Shown here in pieces: positions 57,390 through 64,000 of a stretch of 64,000 bases of DNA. The position numbers and the translations under genes were made by a program. Positions within the stretch are counted from its first letter, which is position 1. Each line of letters begins with the position of its first letter. Origin of the DNA: CAWCHZ01 sp963795555 (GTDB lineage Bacteria > Actinomycetota > Thermoleophilia > Solirubrobacterales > Solirubrobacteraceae); the NCBI GenBank assembly GCA_963795555.1, contig CAWCHZ010000002.1, positions 62,001 to 126,000 of the forward strand, written 5' to 3'. The notes under the pieces were generated by a model. That model was not told the origin of the DNA and did no database searches. It saw nothing but the letters and a program-made list of their open reading frames with translations.

Positions 57390-58049
57390 TCAGGCTGGCG
57401 TCAGCCCCACCGGGCAGCTCACGCCAGTGCCGCCCAGCCCGCAATAGCCGTTCGGATTGCGCGCCAGGTACTGCTGGTGATACGGCTCGGCGTAATAGAA
57501 CAAATGCGCCGCCCCGCCCTCCAGCAGCTCGGTGGTGATCGTCCCGTGGCCGGCGTCGTGCAGGCGCTGCTGGTAGGCGGCGAGCGCGGCCTGGGCGGCG
57601 TCGCGCTGCGCATCGTCTGACCAGAGGATCAGCGAGCGGTACTGCGTGCCGGCATCGTTGCCCTGGCGCATGCCCTGCGTGGGGTCGTGGCCCTCCCAGA
57701 AGATGCGCAGCAGCTCCTCGTAGCCGGTCCGCGCCGGCTCGAAGACGACCAGCACGACCTCAGCGTGGCCGGTGCTGCCGCTGCAGACCTCTTCGTAGGT
57801 CGGGTTGGGCGTGTAGCCGCCGGCGTAGCCGACCGCCGTGGTGTGGACGCCGGGCGCCTGCCAGAACAGTCGCTCGGCACCCCAGAAGCAGCCCATCCCA
57901 AAGATCGCCTGTCGCATCCCGGTCGGAAATGGTGGTGTCAGCGCGGTGCCGAGCACGAGGTGGCGCTCGGGCACCGGCATCGCCTGCTCGCGTCCACGCA
58001 GCGCACGCTCCGGTGCGATCATCCGTGTGGAGTGGCGGCCGAGCAGCAT
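57390..58049 (-). CDS. msrA: Peptide-methionine (S)-S-oxide reductase
   Basis: A 219-residue MsrA. The catalytic Cys54 lies in FGMGCFWGAERLFWQ. GYAGGYTPNPTYEEVCSGSTGHAEVV, FWEGHDPTQGMRQGNDAGTQYRS and YHQQYLARNPNGYCGLGGTGVSCP follow, the last carrying the two resolving cysteines. The N-terminal extension (IAPERALRGREQAMPVPERHLVLGTAL) matches the long E. coli-type MsrA, so the ATG at 58049 is the right start. It repairs oxidised methionine in the cytoplasm. It is divergent from the DUF6328 gene. Confidence 0.97.
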   Translation of the reverse strand: MLLGRHSTRMIAPERALRGREQAMPVPERHLVLGTALTPPFPTGMRQAIFGMGCFWGAERLFWQAPGVHTTAVGYAGGYTPNPTYEEVCSGSTGHAEVVLVVFEPARTGYEELLRIFWEGHDPTQGMRQGNDAGTQYRSLILWSDDAQRDAAQAALAAYQQRLHDAGHGTITTELLEGGAAHLFYYAEPYHQQYLARNPNGYCGLGGTGVSCPVGLTPA

Positions 58050-58634
58050 CCTTCCTCCAGCCTAGGCGATCCCGCAAGCCGCGGCCCGGCGAGTCCCGCA
58101 AGCCGCGGCCCCGCGGATGCCGCCGCCGCGACCCCGCTGCTGCGCGGGCGCCACGAAACCGAGAAGGAGCGCCTGGACCGCAACCTCAACGAGCTGCTGA
58201 GCGAGCTGCGCGTCGCGCTCCCGGGCGTGCAGGTGCTGTTCGCATTCCTGCTGGCCGTGCCCTTCCAGCAGCGCTTCGCGCGCGTCAGCACGCTGGAGCG
58301 CACCGACTACATCATCACGCTGCTGCTGGCCGCGATCGCCTGCGCGCTGCTGATCGCGCCCTCCGCCTATCACCGCATCCAGTTCCACCGGGACGACAAG
58401 GCGCATCTGCTCGTGGTTGCCAATCGCTGCGCGCTGGTCGGCTTCGGCTTCCTGGCGCTGGCGATGACCGGCGTGGTCCTGCTGGTCATCAGCTACCTGA
58501 CGACGACGCTGGCCACGGTGCTGATCACCGCGGCCGTCGCGACTATGTTCGTCACGCTCTGGTACCTGCTGCCGTTGCGTCGCCATCTGGGGCGCCGGGC
58601 GCCGCGCGAGCGCGCGATCGAGGTCGGGCAGTGA
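58032..58634 (+). CDS. DUF6328 family membrane protein
   Basis: About 200 residues. The conserved part begins ETEKERLDRNLNELLSELRVALPGVQVLFAFLLAVPFQQRF, then has four membrane helices: about 78-95, 108-125, 145-170 and 175-195. This RVALPGVQVLFAFLL signature is DUF6328. The start is unsure: the only in-frame GTG near is 58032, which overlaps the msrA start by 18 bp on the other strand. The first 45 residues contain a PASRGPA repeat from a 24-bp DNA repeat. Function unknown. Confidence 0.75.
   Translation: MAAEQHPSSSLGDPASRGPASPASRGPADAAAATPLLRGRHETEKERLDRNLNELLSELRVALPGVQVLFAFLLAVPFQQRFARVSTLERTDYIITLLLAAIACALLIAPSAYHRIQFHRDDKAHLLVVANRCALVGFGFLALAMTGVVLLVISYLTTTLATVLITAAVATMFVTLWYLLPLRRHLGRRAPRERAIEVGQ
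58071..58111. repeat. Direct repeat in the 5' part of the DUF6328 gene
   Basis: CCCGCAAGCCGCGGCCC at 58071-58087 and again at 58095-58111, 24 bp apart, in frame. Confidence 0.85.
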
Positions 58635-58656
58635 TGAAGATCCGCTGTGGGCTGCG

Positions 58657-59823
58657 ATGACGCGCGAGCATGCGATGACCTTGGAATCCGCTCCGGTGCT
58701 CTCCAACCAGGTCGAGGCGCTCGACGTGTTCGTCGATCTGCTGGCCCGGATCGATGGCCCGACCCAGTCGAGCGAGCTCTACGACCGCCTCTGCGAGGCC
58801 TGCTGCCGGCTGGCGTCGATGCAGCGCGCGCTGCTGTTCATCTATGACCGCAGCCTCGACCGGGTGCGCGTGGTGGGGAGCTTTGGAGTCGATCGCTCGC
58901 TCGCGGCGGCCCTCCACGTGACGCTCGACGAGGCGCGGATCGCCCAGCGTGCGCTCGCCGAGGACGCGGTGATCGAGGTCTCCGAGGATGTCGAGGGGGA
59001 GGTGCCGTCCGAGCTGGCGCGGCTGTTCGGCATCACGACCGTGACCTGCACGCCGGTGTCGGCGGGTGGCCATTGGTTCGGCGTCCTCTGCGCCGATCGC
59101 GGTGGCGGGCGCTTCACCCTGACGGCGCCCGAGCGTCATGCGATGTGGAGCCTGGGCAAGCTGGCGGCGCTGGCGACCAGCGCGGCGACCGCCACCTGGC
59201 AACAGGAGCGCGCGCGCCGCGCGGCGGAGCGGATCGCGCTGACGCGCGAGATCCACGAGCGCGTGATCCAGCGCCTGTTTGGCGTGATGCTCGCGCTGGA
59301 GGGCGAGCGCGAGCTGACCTCGGCGGAGCGTCGGCGCGCCCACGACGAGCTGCATACGGCGCTCACCGACCTGCGCAGCGCGCTCACGCGCCCGGTCTCG
59401 ACCGAGGCCGGCAGCGTGGTCCGTCCGTTGCGCGCCGAGCTCGAGCGGCTGGCGGCACGCCACGAGAACCTGCCGCTGCACGTCGAGTGGGCCGCGGGCG
59501 CGGAGGTGCCGGCGGGCGCGGAGTCGCTGGCTCAGGAGGTCGTCGCCGAGGCGCTGCGCAACGCCGCCAAGCACGCTCAGCCCAGCCGCGTCGACGTGCG
59601 TGTCGCGACGATCGACGATGCCTTCGAGCTGGACATCAGCAACGATGGAGCCAGCGCGCGCCATGGCGGCACGGGCATGGGCCTGCGACTGGTCGCCTTT
59701 GAGGCGCTCGCGCACGGTGGGGTGCTCGAGTTCGGCGCGCCGGCGCCGGGACGCTGGCATGTGCGGCTGGTGCTGCCGCTCGACGGCAATGATGGGGAGG
59801 CGGACGGCCCGCGCACGCAATGA
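58657..59823 (+). CDS. GAF-domain sensor histidine kinase (NarL partner type)
   Basis: A 388-residue soluble kinase. The GAF domain spans about residues 25-180 (LYDRLCEACCRLASMQRALLFIYDR...TPVSAGGHWFGVLCADRGGG). The dimerisation/phospho-acceptor region is HisKA_3-like with His in ALTREIHERVIQRLFGVMLALEG. The ATPase part has EALRNAAKHAQPSRVDV and GGTGMGLRLVAFEAL. No membrane helix is present, so it senses a cytoplasmic signal. Two upstream Met codons are close; the start at 58657 is the longer. It overlaps the response regulator start by four bases. Confidence 0.93.
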   Translation: MTREHAMTLESAPVLSNQVEALDVFVDLLARIDGPTQSSELYDRLCEACCRLASMQRALLFIYDRSLDRVRVVGSFGVDRSLAAALHVTLDEARIAQRALAEDAVIEVSEDVEGEVPSELARLFGITTVTCTPVSAGGHWFGVLCADRGGGRFTLTAPERHAMWSLGKLAALATSAATATWQQERARRAAERIALTREIHERVIQRLFGVMLALEGERELTSAERRRAHDELHTALTDLRSALTRPVSTEAGSVVRPLRAELERLAARHENLPLHVEWAAGAEVPAGAESLAQEVVAEALRNAAKHAQPSRVDVRVATIDDAFELDISNDGASARHGGTGMGLRLVAFEALAHGGVLEFGAPAPGRWHVRLVLPLDGNDGEADGPRTQ

Positions 59824-60455
59824 CGACGCTTGACGAGGCCACGCTGACCAGCGACGACCGGCGGCGCCTGCGCGTGCTCGTGGTCGACGACCACGACGTC
59901 GTGCAGTGGGGCTTCCGGCTGCTGCTGACCCAGCAGCCGTGGGTCGAGCGCTGCCTGAGCGCGACCAACGCCGCGCAGGCGCTGGCGCTCGCGCAGCGCT
60001 ACCAGCCCCACGTCGCGCTCGTCGATCTGTTCGTCGGCGACGAGTCGGGCGCGGAGATCTGCGAGACGCTGCGGCGCGCCTCGCCGGTCACGCGGGTGCT
60101 GCTGATCTCCGGCGTCGGCGGCATCTCAGCGCGCGCGGCGAAGCTCGCCGGCGCCTCAGGCTTCATCTCCAAGGACTGGGCGGCACAGGATGTCGCGCGC
60201 GCAGTGCGAATGGTAGGACTCGGAATGACCCTCTTCACGCCCCAATCCGAGCAGCCCACCGGCCTGCTCTCCGAGCGCGAGCGCCAGATCCTCGCGCAGC
60301 TCGCCACCGGCGCGACCAACCGCGAGATCGCCGCGCGCCTGCATCTCTCCCCGCATACGGTCAAGGAGCACACCAGCGCGCTGTACCGCAAGCTCGACGT
60401 GCGCAACCGTACGCAGGCCGTCCAACGCGCGCAGCGGATCGGGCTGGCGGAATGA
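59820..60455 (+). CDS. NarL/LuxR-family response regulator
   Basis: A 211-residue protein. The receiver part reads RVLVVDDHDVVQWGFRLLL with the acidic pair, phospho-acceptor Asp in VALVDLFVGDESG, and Lys in GFISKDWAAQD. The C-terminal LuxR helix-turn-helix is LLSERERQILAQLATGATNREIAARLHLSPHTVKEHTSALYRKLDVRNRTQAV. It is translationally coupled to the GAF kinase. Targets are unknown; the fatty-acid synthase operon begins 180-240 bp downstream. Confidence 0.95.
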   Translation: MTTLDEATLTSDDRRRLRVLVVDDHDVVQWGFRLLLTQQPWVERCLSATNAAQALALAQRYQPHVALVDLFVGDESGAEICETLRRASPVTRVLLISGVGGISARAAKLAGASGFISKDWAAQDVARAVRMVGLGMTLFTPQSEQPTGLLSERERQILAQLATGATNREIAARLHLSPHTVKEHTSALYRKLDVRNRTQAVQRAQRIGLAE

Positions 60456-60642
60456 GCCGGCGCCCGATCTCGTCGCCACCCGGCGCCAAGCAGTCCCCCA
60501 CCCCCCGGGCGTCCAGCAGCAACCCCCCGATTGGGGGATCCGGTGGACGCTGGGCGCGCCCCCTGCATTCTCAGCCGACAGCATGCGGTCCGCGCGTGGC
60601 ACCGCTTGCCCCTGCCACGACCCCCGCCCTCAGATGACAGCC

Positions 60643-60705
60643 GAGCCCGCCACCACGGCCTCCGAGCCCGCCACCACGGCCCCCGAGCCCGCCACCATGG
60701 CCCTC
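60643..60705. repeat. Three 21-bp tandem repeats containing the fabD start codon
   Basis: Units at 60643, 60664 and 60685 are GAGCCCGCCACCACGGCC plus three variable bases. In the third unit ACG is ATG, which is the conserved fabD start at 60697. Confidence 0.9.
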
Positions 60706-61548
60706 CTGTTCCCAGGGCAGGGCAGCCAGCAGCTCGGCATGCGCGAGATCGTCGCGCGCGAGCTGCCGGGGCTGTTGGAGCGGGCGGAGAGTCGTCTGGG
60801 CGTCGATCTGTTCGACCGTGTCGATGAGGGCACGCATCTGGCCCAGCCGGCGATCTACCTGGCGAGCCTGGCGCACTGGCGTGCGGCGGGCGCCCCCGCG
60901 GCGGATGCCTACGCCGGCCACTCGCTTGGCGAGCTGGCCGCGCTCGTCGCCGCCGGCAGCCTCGATCCCGAGCAGGGCCTCGAGCTGGTCGCGCTGCGCG
61001 GGGAGCTGATGCAGCGCTCGGCCGAGGCCTCCGGCGCCAGCGGCAGCATGCTGGCGCTCGTGGGCGACGCCGCGGACGCGGCCGATGAGATCGCGGCGGC
61101 CCATGACATCACGGTCGCCAACGACAATGCGCCCGGGCAGGTCGTCCTCTCGGGCGATCGCGCCGCGCTGCGTGAAGCCGCCGCCGACGTCAAGGCGCGC
61201 GGCCTGCGCGCGCTCGAGCTCCCCGTCGCTGGAGCCTTCCACTCGCCCGCGATGGCGGGCGCGGTGGCGCCCTTCCGGGCGGCGCTCGATGCCGTCGAGC
61301 TGCGCGATCCCGGTGCGCCGGTCTACTGCGCGGCGATCGCCGCGCCGTTCGACGACGTGCGCGTACGCCTGGCGGAGGCGATCACCCAGCCGGTGCGCTG
61401 GCGCCAGACGCTGCTGGCGCTGCGCGCGGCGGGCATCACGCGTTTCATCGAGACCGGTCCGGGGCGGGTGCTGACCGGGCTGACGCGACGGACCCTCGAC
61501 GACGTCGAGGCGGCGACGCTCGAGCGATTGGCCATCTCCGGTGTCTGA
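60697..61548 (+). CDS. fabD: Malonyl-CoA:ACP transacylase
   Basis: A 283-residue enzyme from ATG 60697 (MALLFPGQGSQQLGMRE). An ATG at 60634 would add 21 repeat-encoded residues (EPATTA units). The active serine is Ser76 in YAGHSLGELAALV, the arginine is in ELVALRGELMQ, and the second His is in AGAFHSPAMAGA. The C-terminus FIETGPGRVLTGLTRR is conserved. It charges ACP with malonate. First gene of the fabD-fabH-fabG-acpP-fabF operon, with an 8-bp overlap to fabH. Confidence 0.95.
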   Translation: MALLFPGQGSQQLGMREIVARELPGLLERAESRLGVDLFDRVDEGTHLAQPAIYLASLAHWRAAGAPAADAYAGHSLGELAALVAAGSLDPEQGLELVALRGELMQRSAEASGASGSMLALVGDAADAADEIAAAHDITVANDNAPGQVVLSGDRAALREAAADVKARGLRALELPVAGAFHSPAMAGAVAPFRAALDAVELRDPGAPVYCAAIAAPFDDVRVRLAEAITQPVRWRQTLLALRAAGITRFIETGPGRVLTGLTRRTLDDVEAATLERLAISGV

Positions 61549-62593
61549 GCTGCTCGACGCCGCGAAGGTGGAGTCCGCGACAGGCGAGCCTCACGCGCCG
61601 GCGGTGGCCGACCAGCCGCGCACGGCGCCGCGGGCTCGGCGGGGCGCCGGCGCGGCGATCGCGTCGGTCGCCAGCGCACTGCCGCGGAGCTCGGTGCCCA
61701 CCGCCGAGATCGCGGCGCGCCTGGGCGTGACGGAGCAGTGGGTCGTCGACCGCACGGGCATCCACGCGCGCCACTTCGCGGCTCCCGACGAGACGTTGAC
61801 CGAGCTGGCGACGCAAGCTGGTGCGCGCGCGCTGGAGCTCGCCGGCGTGGCGGCGGGGGACGTCGACCTGATCCTGCTCGCCACGACGACCGCCGATCAC
61901 ATCATGCCCACCGGGGCGCCGCTGGTCGCCGAGCGCCTCGGCGCCGTGCACGCCGGTGGGATGGACATCGGCGCGGTCTGCGCGGGCTTCGTCTCCGCGC
62001 TGTCGGTTGGCGCCGGCGCGATCGAGTCGGGCCGCGCGGGCGTCGTCCTGGTGATCGGCGCCGACATCCTCAGCCGCATCACCGATCCCAACGACCGGCG
62101 CACGGCTGCGCTGTTCGCCGACGCCGCAGGCGCGGTTGTGATGGTCGCCAGCGACGGTCCCAGCCGGGTCGGCGAGATCGTGCTGCGGGCCGATGGCACG
62201 GGCATCGAGTGGATCATCGCCACGCACGAGGAGCGGGTGATCCGGATGGCCGGCCACGAGACCTTCAAGCACGCGGTCGCGCGCCTCAGCGAGGTGACGC
62301 TCGAGGCCCTGGCGGCCGCCGGGATGACGACGGACGACATCGATCTGTTCGTCTACCACCAGGCCAACGCGCGGATCCTGCGCGCGCTCGGGGAGCGCCT
62401 AGGGTTGCCGCCGGAGAAGATCGTCGACGCGATCGGCGACGTCGGCAACACCTCGTCCGCGTCGATCCCGCTGGCGCTCTGCGCCGCGCTCGACGACGGG
62501 CGGCTGCGACCAAGCTCCCGGCTGCTGCTGGGCGCCTTTGGCGCCGGCTTCGTCTGGGGCGCCGGCACGGTCCAGTGGGGGCTCGATGGCTAG
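61541..62593 (+). CDS. fabH: 3-oxoacyl-ACP synthase III
   Basis: A 350-residue condensing enzyme from GTG 61541. The catalytic Cys147 is in MDIGAVCAGFVSAL, His in LFVYHQANARILRAL and Asn in GDVGNTSSASIPLAL. The opening IASVASALPRSSVPTAEIAARLGVTEQWVVDRTGIHARHF is standard FabH, but about 35 residues of Ala/Pro-rich sequence precede it. It starts fatty acid chains from an acyl-CoA primer. In this organism branched primers from the leucine pathway would be plausible. Confidence 0.95.
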   Translation: MSELLDAAKVESATGEPHAPAVADQPRTAPRARRGAGAAIASVASALPRSSVPTAEIAARLGVTEQWVVDRTGIHARHFAAPDETLTELATQAGARALELAGVAAGDVDLILLATTTADHIMPTGAPLVAERLGAVHAGGMDIGAVCAGFVSALSVGAGAIESGRAGVVLVIGADILSRITDPNDRRTAALFADAAGAVVMVASDGPSRVGEIVLRADGTGIEWIIATHEERVIRMAGHETFKHAVARLSEVTLEALAAAGMTTDDIDLFVYHQANARILRALGERLGLPPEKIVDAIGDVGNTSSASIPLALCAALDDGRLRPSSRLLLGAFGAGFVWGAGTVQWGLDG

Positions 62594-63392
62594 CCCCTCG
62601 CAACCGTCGAATGAGGTGGCCAGCGCGCCGGAGCCGTCGAATGAGGGCGCGGTGGCCAGCGCCAACGGCCATCGCGGCTGCGCGCTGGTGACCGGGGCCT
62701 CGCGGGGTATCGGCGCGGCCTGCGCCCGCGCATTGGCCGCCGACGGCTGGGTGGTCGGCGTCAACTACCGCGTCGACCGCGACGGGGCACTGGCTGTCGT
62801 CGAGCAGATCGAGCGCGCGGGGGGGACCGCGTTGGCGCTCGACGGCGACGTCAGTGACCCGCAGACCGCCGATGCGCTGTTCGCCCAGCTCGAGCAGCGC
62901 CATGGGCCGGTGCTCGTGCTCGTCAACAACGCGGGCGTGCGCGCCGACGGCCTGGCTCCGCAGATCGCCGACGCCGACTGGGACCGCGTGCTCGAGACCA
63001 ATCTGTCGGCCGCCTTTCGCCTGACGCGCCGGGCGCTCGGGCCGATGCTGCGCGCACGCTTCGGCCGGGTGATCAACATCGCCTCGATCGTCGGGCTGCG
63101 CGCCAACGCCGGTCAGGCCAACTACGCCGCATCGAAGGCCGGGCTGATCGGCATGACCAAGACGATCGCCGCGGAGGTCGCCCGTCGCGGCATCACCGTC
63201 AATGCCGTCGCGCCCGGGCTGATCGAGACCGGGCTGAGCGAGGGGATCGGCGACGCGCTGCTCAAGAACATCCCGGCGCGACGCGTCGGCTCGCCGGAGG
63301 AGGTTGCGGCCTGCGTACGCTTCCTGGCCTCCGAGCAGGCAAGCTATGTAACGGGCTCGACGTTGACGGTCGACGGCGGGCTGTCGGCCTGA
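62586..63392 (+). CDS. fabG: 3-oxoacyl-ACP reductase
   Basis: A 268-residue SDR from ATG 62586, overlapping fabH by 8 bp. The NADP motif is VTGASRGIGAACARAL, then NNAGVRADG, and the catalytic Ser-Tyr-Lys is in INIASIVGLRANAGQANYAASKAGLIG. The C-terminus RVGSPEEVAACVRFLASEQASYVTGSTLTVDGGL is typical FabG. A 25-residue extension at the N-terminus carries a repeated PSNE motif from a 30-bp spaced duplication (62604 and 62634). Confidence 0.95.
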   Translation: MASPSQPSNEVASAPEPSNEGAVASANGHRGCALVTGASRGIGAACARALAADGWVVGVNYRVDRDGALAVVEQIERAGGTALALDGDVSDPQTADALFAQLEQRHGPVLVLVNNAGVRADGLAPQIADADWDRVLETNLSAAFRLTRRALGPMLRARFGRVINIASIVGLRANAGQANYAASKAGLIGMTKTIAAEVARRGITVNAVAPGLIETGLSEGIGDALLKNIPARRVGSPEEVAACVRFLASEQASYVTGSTLTVDGGLSA

Positions 63393-63403
63393 CAACGCAA
63401 CCC

Positions 63404-63410
63404 AAGGAGG
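63404..63410 (+). promoter_or_regulatory. Strong ribosome binding site of acpP
   Basis: AAGGAGG five bases before ATG 63416, the strongest site in the fatty-acid operon, as expected for the highly expressed carrier. Confidence 0.8.
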
Positions 63411-63415
63411 AGCAG

Positions 63416-63664
63416 ATGGCATCCACCGTAACCCCCGATCAGGTCGAGCAGACGATCGCCGACGCGATCGCCACGCTCGGCCCGGACCGCGCCGACGTCA
63501 CCCGTGACGCAACCTTCGAGGCGCTCGACATCGACTCGCTCGACCTGGTCGAGCTGGCACAGGTGATCGAGGAGGAGTTCGGCGTCGAGATCCGCGGTGA
63601 GGACGCGCGCACGTTCGAGACGGTTGGCGACGCGATCGACTTCGTGGTGGCGCGGGCGACATGA
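63416..63664 (+). CDS. acpP: Acyl carrier protein of fatty acid synthesis
   Basis: An 82-residue acidic carrier. The phosphopantetheine Ser41 is in ALDIDSLDLVELAQVIEEEFGVEI, the classical DSLD form of fatty-acid ACPs, unlike the GGHS and GGDS carriers of the natural-product locus. It begins behind a strong AAGGAGG site and is coupled to fabF by an ATGA overlap. Confidence 0.97.
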   Translation: MASTVTPDQVEQTIADAIATLGPDRADVTRDATFEALDIDSLDLVELAQVIEEEFGVEIRGEDARTFETVGDAIDFVVARAT

Positions 63665-64000
63665 CCCGGGCCGTCGCGGTCACCGGCGTCGGCGCGGTAA
63701 CTCCGCTGGGGGACGCCTCCGAGCTGCTGCGCCGCTGGTCAGCGGGCGAGAGCGGGATCGTCGACGGGCTCGGCGCCTGCCGCGACTTCGACCCGACGAC
63801 CCTGCTCTCCAAGAAGGAGGCGCGACGCGCTGACCGCTTCACGCAGCTCGCGATCGCCGCCGCCGAGCAGGCGCTGGCGGCCGCCGGTTGGTCTGATGGG
63901 CTGCCCTATGCGCCGGAGCGCATCGCCTGCGTGATCGGCACGGGGATCGGTGGCATCGGGACGATCGAGGAGCAGCACGACGTGCTCAACGCCGCCGGCG
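63661..64000 (+). CDS. fabF: 3-oxoacyl-ACP synthase II (5' part, cut by window edge)
   Basis: The first 113 residues are present: MTRAVAVTGVGAVTPLGDASELLRRWSAGESG, then FDPTTLLSKKEARRADRFTQLAIAAAEQAL and CVIGTGIGGIGTIEEQ. The RRxDRFxQxA segment is diagnostic for KAS II. The catalytic cysteine lies beyond the window. It elongates fatty-acyl chains and is the last gene seen of the fab operon. Confidence 0.95.
   Translation, partial: MTRAVAVTGVGAVTPLGDASELLRRWSAGESGIVDGLGACRDFDPTTLLSKKEARRADRFTQLAIAAAEQALAAAGWSDGLPYAPERIACVIGTGIGGIGTIEEQHDVLNAAG

Noticed and set aside
63416..63664. AcpP as carrier for the natural-product locus
   Set aside because: It has the DSLD motif of fatty-acid carriers, lies in the fab operon, and the locus has its own GGHS and GGDS carriers.

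Overview
The window is chromosomal DNA of a very GC-rich, Gram-positive-type bacterium, most likely an actinobacterium. Codons end mostly in G or C, GTG starts are common, stop/start overlaps of the ATGA type are frequent, and a 14-bp palindrome matches the Actinobacteria/Bacillus SOS box. SARP-type and RHH regulators, a MoxR-DUF58-transglutaminase operon and a secreted protein with repeated F-x-C-x-L-D-G units suggest the class Thermoleophilia (Solirubrobacter/Conexibacter-like). That placement is inference, since there is no rRNA or phylogenetic marker comparison here.

Layout. 1-4.3 kb: Nudix hydrolase (cut by the left edge), YciI and OsmC proteins, DUF1015 protein, secreted CAP protein, tRNA-Pro(TGG) and a frameshifted gene remnant. 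4.4-11.1 kb: a FtsX-type ABC export system (permease, two ATPases, lipoprotein) divergent from an OmpR-type two-component system. 11.3-23.6 kb: mostly small stress and housekeeping genes. These include a cupin, a PNPOx-like protein, a sulfurtransferase, a SARP regulator, a DUF2231-Rieske fusion, a Doc toxin divergent from an RHH protein, a small Cys-rich gene under an SOS box, a Zn-alcohol dehydrogenase, an epimerase, a YbdK-type ligase, a methyltransferase, and a CDGSH protein beside a haem-oxygenase-fold iron enzyme.

23.7-34.7 kb (possibly to 36.3 kb) is the most interesting part: a compact natural-product locus that I do not recognise as a described cluster. It holds an MppP-like PLP enzyme (arginine oxidase/hydroxylase type), an MppR-like acetoacetate-decarboxylase-fold protein and an MppQ-like aminotransferase. 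Together these look like an enduracididine-forming set. Beside them sits a PRMT-fold methyltransferase with both double-E glutamates and the THW loop. A rightward operon then encodes a thioesterase with Cys at the nucleophile position, a carrier protein-thioesterase didomain (frameshifted as read), an ATP-grasp ligase, an MFS transporter, a free carrier protein and a free-standing adenylation domain whose ten specificity residues read as the canonical threonine code. No condensation domain is present. The simplest model is a small amide or ester built from a cyclic or methylated guanidino amino acid and threonine by ATP-grasp and thioesterase chemistry, then exported.

36.4-42.7 kb is a leucine/branched-chain acyl-CoA degradation operon (carboxylase beta and alpha subunits, HMG-CoA lyase, acyl-CoA dehydrogenase) divergent from a TetR regulator. 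42.7-47.7 kb: a Tat-exported FAD oxidoreductase, bioA, a family III CoA transferase and a nitrilase-type hydrolase. 47.9-55.8 kb: a large repeat-containing surface protein, two small membrane-anchored proteins, then MoxR, DUF58 and transglutaminase genes. 55.8-60.5 kb: ubiE-type methyltransferase with a UbiA-like membrane protein, msrA, a DUF6328 protein, and a GAF histidine kinase with a NarL-type regulator. 60.6-64 kb: a type II fatty-acid synthase operon fabD-fabH-fabG-acpP-fabF, running off the right edge.

A pattern across the window is short tandem or near-tandem duplications (about 7-47 bp period) at or just beyond gene ends and starts, at more than a dozen places. All calls rest on reading the sequence and remembered family motifs; no database search was run.
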